Shown here: one piece after another, positions 27,665 to 35,433 of the stretch
Position numbering within the stretch: position 1 is the stretch's first letter
How the letters are laid out: each line of letters begins with the position of its first letter
Source of the DNA: a virus
Strand: one strand, 5' to 3'
Virus record (IMG/VR): IMGVR_UViG_3300006923_000065
Coordinates: 1 to 37,722 of that record
DNA: 37,722 nt
Program-made: the position numbers and the translations under genes
The notes under the pieces: generated by a model
Database searches by the model: none
Told to the model about the DNA's origin: nothing
Seen by the model: the letters and a program-made list of their open reading frames with translations, nothing else

Positions 27665-30484
27665 TCACAGTAATCGAAGTATATCGCCACCCTGTTCCTC
27701 CAGGGGATCCTGCGGGGGATCCTGCGGGGGAGATGGTGCTTTTCGCAATTCTTCTTCTTCCGCTGTTACTTCGTGCCTTCTCTTGTAAGTAACGTTTAAA
27801 TCTATTTTTCTACCCGTTGACTTGGAAATAAAACGTATTTTAAACTTTTTACCCCAAATACTCTCTTCCTCGACACCAAGAGCATAAGATCTAGTGTCCA
27901 AAGCAGAGCCTGCGTCCTGAAGACCTGACTTAGCTTTGTTGAACAGCCCCTGTGTTATTCTGGGCACCACCTGCACATACCGACCTAATTCTTTAACAGG
28001 GTCGTAAGGTTCAAAAATCTCTTCCAAAGCTATGATGTTTGTGATCATATAAACCGCACCATCATTGTCTACCAACTCTATTTCAAAAACTTTGGTAGGG
28101 TTGGACTTTTTGCCATGAACATCCGACGTTCTAAAGGTGTAATAATACTTTTGGTTAGGAAGAACGGTGTCGACCATGGATACGGCTGAGGCTCTCTTCG
28201 AGGATTCTGGCTCGATTAACGTTGTCAGGGAAGCGCGCTGATTATTGGCAAAATCAGAATATCTCTCTGGCTTCTCGGAGAGTCTCAGAACCTCAAAAGA
28301 GTCGGCGTTGTCATCAGAACGATATGTAATTTTGTCTGTTGGGCTTAAAAACTTATTCCTTCTCAAATCCCAAATGTGCTTTCTATCTGATTTATAAATT
28401 GGAATTGGATACAATTCCTGCTCGCCCACGGTAGAATTCAGCATTAACAAAATCTTGTTGTTTTCTCCACGGTAAGGAACAATGCTGACATCGGGGGGCA
28501 ATGGCGGGGAATCTACCATGACCCCCGTATGTGTGAAAAAGGGCACTTCTACCAATCTAACACAAGGATAGCTCATCGTTTGAACACAAGCTGTGTATTG
28601 ACTCTCTTCAGTTGGTACCTGTATAGAGGGCACCGTTATTTCATCGATCTCGCCAATAGCGTAGTTATTAATTGCCCGAAGCACCAATCTTGAAAAACTT
28701 GCTGATTCAAAACCGTACTTAGAGGCTATCGTTGTCATTATAATTTCAAAATAATTAAAATCTTTCAATGAAGGGAGCGTACCGGAAAAAACATAAATAG
28801 CGACAAGATCTGTAGCCACGTTGTTCATGATGGTGGTATCTGTGCCAAGGGTAGTGAACATGTCTGCAACCATAGAAGCATCAGCGGCGGCAGAAAGCAC
28901 ATCGCCACTAAGAGGAGGATATTCTATATCAGGGCACGTTTCGAGAGGTGTTCGCTCTGCACCGCATGACATGTCCCAAGTTCCGTACATATACTCGGAC
29001 CCGATAACTAACTGATAAGCATATATCTTGTAAGTGTACCGGCTATTATATTTTACCTGCGTATCTACCAGATCAATCACGTCGATGTTATTTGAATTCG
29101 GGAACCAGTAATTCTGAATTGGCTGATTGTTTTCTGAACTTCCCTTGTATTTCGCAATTCGATAAATAATAGTTTCTGTGTGGCACTCGCCGCCCTCAAT
29201 TATTTGCTCAATAGAACGTGTCTTATCTTTGATTATGTTTTGTAACTTGCCAGAGAATACCAACAAGCTCAGAGCCTGAGAGAGGTTGTTTTTCTGTACG
29301 CCCGAACTTATATACACAGAGCGTGTGTCGGGACCAACAAACGTTTGGTTTGCATAGACCGAAGGTACAGAGCCCGAGGCGTACCTTTTCCACCAAGTCA
29401 TGAGGTCAAGGTACTTATACCTACCAACATGAGCCTCCATACTTCCGTGCCTGCTGGGGAAGTAGGAAAGATTCTCCTTAGACACATAATAATTCTCAAC
29501 ACCACCGCCCAACAAGTTTAAGAGAGATGTGTCCATCGACCCACACCCGGCTGCGACGTGCCTTTGTAAGGAAGTAGATAAATCAGCATCCTCTAATATT
29601 TGAGCTATCTCCGTCACACTATCTGTTGAAAACTTGACTTCCACAAACATGGGGAAGGATTCCTTCAGGGTGGTATCAGAAACAAGGCTTAAATTCTCAA
29701 ACGGAACGATAAGGTTTTGAAACCTTATATAGAAACCTCTCATAAGCCGTGCTTTAGCTTCTTTGTATGCTTTCGACAGAAGATTAAAATATATCCACTC
29801 CGTCCCAAGTAGTGGATTGATGATATTTGCTTCTCTCCAGCTATCCCTTCTTATTCGTGCCTTTTGCCCCTCAATGCGACCTTGTAGAGTTTTCAAGTGA
29901 TACATATTTCTTGATATATCGTCTGAAATGAAGGCGTACAGATTTGGCAATAATTCTTCTCTTATTGAGATGATAGATTGTTCATAAATTTCGTTGTTGT
30001 AGTTGTATTTAAAATCCACATCCACAAATCCTAAACCCGAAATATCTCCTATCTTCTTCCTCTCGCCCTGGTCAAATGGAGTATCAATTCTAAAAGAATA
30101 ATCCTTCAGCAGCCCCTTGTCGGGGGTCATCTCGGTGAGCATGTCGTACCAGTCCTGAGTGGTGCCATGCACATCGCCATCAGCGCCCCAGAAAGCCTCG
30201 TCGCCTACAAAATATATTTTCTGCTGCTTGGAGATAAAAGGGGGATTACGGAGAAGGCGAGTTACCGTTTTCCCATAAGAAATATTTAAATGATTGTCAG
30301 CTAAAAATCTTTCGTACTTTTGATCATCACCATATTCTGACTCTGCCCCAACCCACGCGATCCAATGTTTGCCTATACTTCTTCTAAAGGTATCCTTGAC
30401 CCTATCAGGGATATCAAGTAGCTCGTCATAAGGGGTTCCGACTATTTCGCTTAAAACATACGTGTTCTTCTTTCCTGATTGCAT
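27665..30484 (-). CDS. Large virion protein with fibronectin-III-like domains (939 aa)
   Basis: A 939-aa structural protein. The open frame extends upstream, but I place the start at the ATG at 30484: GGAGGG lies 10 bases before it and the upstream gene's TAA is 1 base away. A longer start would overlap that gene by up to 140 bases. The N-terminal half is helical and charged, with no family I know. Around residues 435-500 and again about 655-805 are segments with the fibronectin type III look: a charged start, then KYNSRYTYKIYAYQL, and later PNQKYYYTFRTSDVHGKKS before VFEIEL. The C terminus is Pro/Gln-rich with a repeated PPQD. Likely a tail, baseplate or adhesin-linked protein. Confidence 0.75.
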   Translation of the reverse strand: MQSGKKNTYVLSEIVGTPYDELLDIPDRVKDTFRRSIGKHWIAWVGAESEYGDDQKYERFLADNHLNISYGKTVTRLLRNPPFISKQQKIYFVGDEAFWGADGDVHGTTQDWYDMLTEMTPDKGLLKDYSFRIDTPFDQGERKKIGDISGLGFVDVDFKYNYNNEIYEQSIISIREELLPNLYAFISDDISRNMYHLKTLQGRIEGQKARIRRDSWREANIINPLLGTEWIYFNLLSKAYKEAKARLMRGFYIRFQNLIVPFENLSLVSDTTLKESFPMFVEVKFSTDSVTEIAQILEDADLSTSLQRHVAAGCGSMDTSLLNLLGGGVENYYVSKENLSYFPSRHGSMEAHVGRYKYLDLMTWWKRYASGSVPSVYANQTFVGPDTRSVYISSGVQKNNLSQALSLLVFSGKLQNIIKDKTRSIEQIIEGGECHTETIIYRIAKYKGSSENNQPIQNYWFPNSNNIDVIDLVDTQVKYNSRYTYKIYAYQLVIGSEYMYGTWDMSCGAERTPLETCPDIEYPPLSGDVLSAAADASMVADMFTTLGTDTTIMNNVATDLVAIYVFSGTLPSLKDFNYFEIIMTTIASKYGFESASFSRLVLRAINNYAIGEIDEITVPSIQVPTEESQYTACVQTMSYPCVRLVEVPFFTHTGVMVDSPPLPPDVSIVPYRGENNKILLMLNSTVGEQELYPIPIYKSDRKHIWDLRRNKFLSPTDKITYRSDDNADSFEVLRLSEKPERYSDFANNQRASLTTLIEPESSKRASAVSMVDTVLPNQKYYYTFRTSDVHGKKSNPTKVFEIELVDNDGAVYMITNIIALEEIFEPYDPVKELGRYVQVVPRITQGLFNKAKSGLQDAGSALDTRSYALGVEEESIWGKKFKIRFISKSTGRKIDLNVTYKRRHEVTAEEEELRKAPSPPQDPPQDPLEEQGGDILRLL
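27704..27727 (-). repeat. Two 12-bp tandem repeats coding for PPQD
   Basis: Two adjacent identical 12-base units (plus strand gggatcctgcgg) near the 3' end of the 939-aa gene, encoding a repeated PPQD in the disordered C-terminal tail. A shorter parallel to the GTDPP repeat in the 906-aa head protein. Confidence 0.85.
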
Positions 30485-30485
30485 C

Positions 30486-33400
30486 TTAGTTTTTCCCTCC
30501 GGTGCCCGTGCCACTGTCGCCATCCTTTGATTTCGCCTGTGAATCGTCACCGCCAGGTGGCGGTGTCCCTTCTCCCTCTGGCGGCTTGCCAGGAATATCA
30601 TAAACCATATCAACATATTGCTCAAGTAAGAGATTTCTTTTCTGTGGATCTTCTATCTTTGGCTCGCTAGGCGCATCTTTCTGTGTTGGACCACTTGCTT
30701 TCATCCTATCTTGAAACTTCTTCACAATTCTATCATGATCTTTCTCAGCCTGAAGACCATAGTCGGGTGGTGCGGCAGGAGGAGGGATTGTTGCAAGAGC
30801 ACCGGGGCTTGGCTTGTCGGGTGATACAAAAATAAAACTATCATCTTGCCCAGGTGCTCCTCCAGCAAACAGTGTAGCGCCAGGACCCTTGATAGACGGG
30901 TCAATATATTCCTGTTCATCAGCCGGACCTTGTTCCCGCTGCGAGGCGTCTTGCTGCGGCAGTCGAAACTGCTCGGGTGGACGTGGTATTGCTGCTGTGC
31001 AGCAGCCTCCCGCCTCATCTAATAACAAATCTATGCTATTGGAAATTATTAGTTGATCTGGAATGTTTTTGTTCGGAGCGAGAACATCTCCAGAACCATT
31101 TTTCGGCTTCTTCTGTTTCAAAACAGTCTTTAATACATTTCTCGGCACATTAAGCTGTGATGCTCCTAGCAGGATGCCTACATTTAAAAGCATCTTATAA
31201 GCGCTTGCCCTCTTCTTCCTCCGAGGCTGCCGCTTCTTTATTCTGCCTGCTATCGTGCTGTTTGAAGCAATGTGAAAATATGCATTATAATATGGCATCT
31301 TTGAAAAACTAGAATGACCAATTTTATACACTCCGTCAGTATACTCTGCCATTCTGCACAACATAATGCTATTCTCTTTCTTAAGAGCCTCCAGGGCTAC
31401 ATACGTCAACGGCTTCCAAACGGGGGAAGAAAGCTGGGAGCCCTCGGAAGAACCTCCTCGGGCAAACCCACTCAAGTATTCAACTTTAGAAATAATCTGA
31501 TAGTTCCATATAAACATCATAGCAGTTTTAAAAGATTTTGCTACATCATTCCGACGGTCGAACCAGTTTGTTTTAGAAATTTCCGAATCCTGCGAAAAGA
31601 AAAGAGATTTGATTTGATTTGGTATTTGTCTTATCCTTTCCAAATCTGTGCTCTGAGTTCCAGAATCAATATATCTCCCGTAGATACCACAAGAATCTCC
31701 CGCAATACTGAAACATTCAATAGATATCTGACTGTTTGCGCCCGCGCCTTCTTCGTATCCGTGGGTTAGGGCTGCATCCATGCCAAAAATTGCAGCAAGG
31801 TTTTGTATACCCTGGCTCTCTGGCGGGACAGTTGGCGCGTTGCTATAATCAATTTCGGCTTGCGCGAAAGGGCTCTCCTCCCCTAGTTTTGGTCTCAAGT
31901 CATCCAAACCAAGGGATTCGGCTCCACGGACATCCCACGACGGCAGTGAGACGCCTTGGAGCCCCAAGAAGTTCCTGTTAGCTAATTCGCTTTGCCCTGG
32001 TCGTATCTCTGATTCAGACCCCTGCATCGCTATGAGAGCCGAGGTGCCAAACCTCGTGTAGCTGCTAATGTTCGACTCCATTTCAGCACCCGGCAGGGAC
32101 CTCAAAGAATCAGACCCCGCATAAGCGACTGAAGGGGATAGGTAGGTCGCGCCGTATGTTAACACATCCCCAAACTCTGCAACAGGAACGGCACCGGCAC
32201 CAGTGCCCAAAGGAGCCATTTTTGGTGAGTCATTAACGAAGTATTTGCCGTTTTCCTGCTCTAGCCTTGCCATATAATCGCCAACTGTTATTGTAAACGG
32301 ACCAGAATAATCATTTCTATTTGCAAGATCTAAAAAGTTTATTCCATATTTGTGGGGCGTCTCGGCGTTATAAAGACTAGAAAAAACTTGCCTGTCAGTT
32401 AAGATAAACTTTTCAAAAGAGGAAGTTTTCCCAGACTTCTCAGAAACATCAACAGAAACACCCTTCTTGTCCCCCAACAAATTCGCCAAAATATCTTCCA
32501 CTTTCGACATCAAAGACAAAACTGCGGATACGCCTGCTGGCGTGCCAGATGTGGCATTTGATAAGCCATATAATTTCCGGCACATTGTTTGTGTCTTCAC
32601 AGCGCTAGTACCGCTCAAGAGACCTAGCAAAAAACAAAATCTTGCGGGGGCTTCAACCCACGGGTACTTGCCGGGATTAACGGAACTGTTTCTGCTGCGC
32701 TGTGTGATGTCGTAGTGCCTTTGCAGCCCGTCCGTAAAAGACTTGCTTTTGTGGTCATAATAGTCCGAAGTAGAACAAATATTGTTATACGATTCAAAGT
32801 TTTTTACGGACTTTGTAAACTCCAAAAATTGTGATTTAAGATAATCTATCGAGCCATCTTGTATTTTTAATTCTGCTGTGTACTGATATAAACCGCCTGT
32901 CTGCTCCCCGACCTCGGCATCCGTAACCATAAAAGTTCTTAAATTAGATGCATTTTTAAGCTGTACCTCTCTAATCGATCCGATGGCGCTTTTCTTGCTC
33001 TGTAGAATGCCTCGCACATCAGAGGATTTGATAACAAGAACAGGGGCTTTTTGGCTTCCGGTATAAGAATTCTCTTTAAAGATCGCACCTCGAACTGGGG
33101 ATCCCAATCTGTTGTAGGATACAGAGTCCTCTGCTCTGTTCCGATAAATCTTAAGAGATAAAATATTCGAGCGTTGCAATATTTCTTGCATGACCTGGGC
33201 GTCTTTAAGGGATTCGAACAACTTCCCAAATTCACTGTTTTGCTTAAAAAATTCCCTATAATCGAAGGAGAACGTGAAGCTGCACCTTCTTTTGGAATCA
33301 ACCAAATCACTGCTCATAAACGCTTCTGTAAGATATGCCATCTTATCTTCTAGTTTTATTTCAGTTGCGCTCGTCTTTTGTCCGAGCCTTTTTATTGCCG

Positions 33401-34304
33401 CCTCAATTGGTTGTAGATTTATCGAATGTTCGAGTGGCTCGTCAATATCCCTGAAGTCTTGAATTTTAGAGTTTATAACAGTTTCCCGAGTTAAGATTAT
33501 ATGAGGACGGTTCGAGTGTTTAGCGCCCGCCATCCAAATACCAGCATTTTTATGAACAGATCCAGTCCATATTTTACCTGACGGGGTGTAAAAAACGTAT
33601 GCCTCTGAAACAACCTCTCCTTTGCGTATCACAATTTCAGATGTTATATTTTTTGAAATAATCCCGTGCTTCTTGTTGTACCCGTATAAACTTAAATTGT
33701 AGTCCTGTATCAATTCTTTGATGTCGAAGAAGCAAAAGGCGAAATAAGATAGGTGCTGTGGCTGTGAGTCTGCCAATTGAAAACTGGTTTCGTATGTGAT
33801 ATCCGCCACCGAGCCACGACCAGATTCAGCGGAAGAGTAAAATTCCTTTGTACTTTCGTAATGTTTCTCAAGAGACAAGACTTTTTCCTTGTAAAGAGAA
33901 AGATTTTTCTTTTCTTGTAAGGAAGCCATATCCCCGTTTATTAAGCGGTTTGTCAATACTTCGTCCGAGCTTTGGATCACTCTTATGTGCATGTATTTCA
34001 AAAGCTCTGCATCATAAAACCACGAACTAAGCTCGGTGCTTTCAATCATATCTCTAACGATTAAATCGATTGTTGCCAGACAACCTTTTCCAGAGCTATT
34101 TTTTTGAGGAGTGCCCTGCCTGTACAGCACAGCCCTTTGTTCGTCTGTCTTGACTTGATAGTCAACAATGTGCGGATTATCAGATTTAGGTGGCGTGACA
34201 GAATTATTCTCTAACGTCACCTTGCTCACAGAGACCACGGGCATTAGGCGCTGTTCGTAGCTACCATTCCCAAAAATTCCTTCATACTCCAAGGCTGTCG
34301 GCAC
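30486..34304 (-). CDS. Very large virion structural protein (1272 aa), unknown
   Basis: A protein of about 1272 aa with no family I recognise. The open frame reaches back to 34412, but I place the start at GTG 34304. It lies 1 base after the upstream stop behind a GGGGGTGG site and gives VPTALEYEGIFGNGSYEQRL, whereas earlier starts overlap the upstream gene by 50-107 bases. The body is mixed alpha/beta with many Ser, Lys and Tyr. Near residue 1060 is a very basic segment (IKKRQPRRKKRASAYKM). The last 190 residues are Pro/Gly/Gln-rich and disordered, ending SGTGTGGKN. With its large neighbours it is probably a baseplate hub, tail spike or other tail-tip part; this is inference from size and context. 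Confidence 0.72.
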   Translation of the reverse strand: MPTALEYEGIFGNGSYEQRLMPVVSVSKVTLENNSVTPPKSDNPHIVDYQVKTDEQRAVLYRQGTPQKNSSGKGCLATIDLIVRDMIESTELSSWFYDAELLKYMHIRVIQSSDEVLTNRLINGDMASLQEKKNLSLYKEKVLSLEKHYESTKEFYSSAESGRGSVADITYETSFQLADSQPQHLSYFAFCFFDIKELIQDYNLSLYGYNKKHGIISKNITSEIVIRKGEVVSEAYVFYTPSGKIWTGSVHKNAGIWMAGAKHSNRPHIILTRETVINSKIQDFRDIDEPLEHSINLQPIEAAIKRLGQKTSATEIKLEDKMAYLTEAFMSSDLVDSKRRCSFTFSFDYREFFKQNSEFGKLFESLKDAQVMQEILQRSNILSLKIYRNRAEDSVSYNRLGSPVRGAIFKENSYTGSQKAPVLVIKSSDVRGILQSKKSAIGSIREVQLKNASNLRTFMVTDAEVGEQTGGLYQYTAELKIQDGSIDYLKSQFLEFTKSVKNFESYNNICSTSDYYDHKSKSFTDGLQRHYDITQRSRNSSVNPGKYPWVEAPARFCFLLGLLSGTSAVKTQTMCRKLYGLSNATSGTPAGVSAVLSLMSKVEDILANLLGDKKGVSVDVSEKSGKTSSFEKFILTDRQVFSSLYNAETPHKYGINFLDLANRNDYSGPFTITVGDYMARLEQENGKYFVNDSPKMAPLGTGAGAVPVAEFGDVLTYGATYLSPSVAYAGSDSLRSLPGAEMESNISSYTRFGTSALIAMQGSESEIRPGQSELANRNFLGLQGVSLPSWDVRGAESLGLDDLRPKLGEESPFAQAEIDYSNAPTVPPESQGIQNLAAIFGMDAALTHGYEEGAGANSQISIECFSIAGDSCGIYGRYIDSGTQSTDLERIRQIPNQIKSLFFSQDSEISKTNWFDRRNDVAKSFKTAMMFIWNYQIISKVEYLSGFARGGSSEGSQLSSPVWKPLTYVALEALKKENSIMLCRMAEYTDGVYKIGHSSFSKMPYYNAYFHIASNSTIAGRIKKRQPRRKKRASAYKMLLNVGILLGASQLNVPRNVLKTVLKQKKPKNGSGDVLAPNKNIPDQLIISNSIDLLLDEAGGCCTAAIPRPPEQFRLPQQDASQREQGPADEQEYIDPSIKGPGATLFAGGAPGQDDSFIFVSPDKPSPGALATIPPPAAPPDYGLQAEKDHDRIVKKFQDRMKASGPTQKDAPSEPKIEDPQKRNLLLEQYVDMVYDIPGKPPEGEGTPPPGGDDSQAKSKDGDSGTGTGGKN

Positions 34305-34305
34305 T

Positions 34306-35394
34306 TTAATCCACCCCCAAAGGACTATCTGCTTCGCATTTGGTCCGTTCAGACCCATCCTCTGCATAAAGGTCGGCTGTCGAAGAATAAGAAGGGATAT
34401 CTGGACAAACAAACTCTGTCTCTATGAGCACCCCTTTCGACTTCATCTCCTGAATCGACCTACAAATCACCGCGTCGTCTATCCCGCTGTCTGTGAAAAT
34501 ATCAAAGAAATATTCTACATAACTTGGGTCAAGCTCAATATCCTTTTTTTCCACATCGACCAACAGACCGTCTACAATTGAACGCGCTTTTTTCTTAAAT
34601 TTCATGGGCAAGAACTCATCTCTTGACTCGCCATTCGGTAAAACCTCTGTCTTGATTTCATAAACTTCAATATCAAAATTTTCTCTTTCATACGGAGCGT
34701 TTTTCTCTTGTAGATCCAGAAGAATATAATCCGCGTCGACAGCAACGAAGGTACCGTCTGAAAAGATTCCTTCTCTCAAAACCGGCTCTGACTCGACTGG
34801 CTGATAGATACCGCCAGGAACCAAGAAGCCGTCTTCATCGTAAACCGGGGGTGCCCCTGGTAGTTGCGGTGGCTTGTTCTCTGTGCTTTTGATTTTTGTT
34901 TTGTAAGTGATGGAAGCCTCTATCTGTGGTATGTTGCGAGAAGCGTGGCTCCCCGTATAAGTTGTTGACCAATTTAGCATCTCATTGTAATAAAATTGCA
35001 CATTCCATGCCGGTGCTTTTTTAGCATTTAAATCAGAATTGCCAAGCGGCGAGTGAAGGGCAGTAAAATGCTTGTCAACTGTTGAAGGAAACCTGACCTT
35101 CTGGTCCTCCCTAAGATGGAAAGCGTCATTTATAAACTTGTTGTAGGTCATAATTTGCTCGCCGCGACCCTCAAAAGAATGCTGCGTTCTCAGAGACGGA
35201 GTTTCGTCTTGAATTCTAGATTCGTTATCGTTTTGCGAACTAGAATATGCAGCATATCTTGTATCGTAGATGACTCCATTGTCAAAGAACGAATAATAAA
35301 CCGGTTTGAATTTACCCAAAGAAAGTAAATACTCGCCATACTTGGTAAGCTCAACGTCTATTACGTCCTGCTTTTGATCAAAAAAAGTTGCCAT
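34306..35394 (-). CDS. Virion structural protein (362 aa) with shared N-terminal module
   Basis: A 362-aa protein starting MATFFDQKQDVIDVELTKYG, then EYLLSLGKFKPVYYSFFDNG and VIYDTRYA. The opening matches the 311-aa protein in pattern: D-[VI]-I, L-T-x-x-G, L-x-x-G-x-F-K, and F-x-D-x-x-V-x-Y. I recall such N termini from uncharacterised virion proteins of marine T4-like phages. A long linker with Pro-rich parts (PPQLPGAPPVYDEDGF) and a C-terminal alpha/beta part (DPSYVEYFFDIFTDSGIDDA) follow. No clear ribosome site precedes the ATG (ATTAATATAATG), and the gap to the previous gene is 39 bases. Likely a tail or baseplate component. Confidence 0.75.
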   Translation of the reverse strand: MATFFDQKQDVIDVELTKYGEYLLSLGKFKPVYYSFFDNGVIYDTRYAAYSSSQNDNESRIQDETPSLRTQHSFEGRGEQIMTYNKFINDAFHLREDQKVRFPSTVDKHFTALHSPLGNSDLNAKKAPAWNVQFYYNEMLNWSTTYTGSHASRNIPQIEASITYKTKIKSTENKPPQLPGAPPVYDEDGFLVPGGIYQPVESEPVLREGIFSDGTFVAVDADYILLDLQEKNAPYERENFDIEVYEIKTEVLPNGESRDEFLPMKFKKKARSIVDGLLVDVEKKDIELDPSYVEYFFDIFTDSGIDDAVICRSIQEMKSKGVLIETEFVCPDIPSYSSTADLYAEDGSERTKCEADSPLGVD

Positions 35395-35433
35395 TATATT
35401 AATTAGGATCCTGCAATGTTTTTAGTATCTGTT

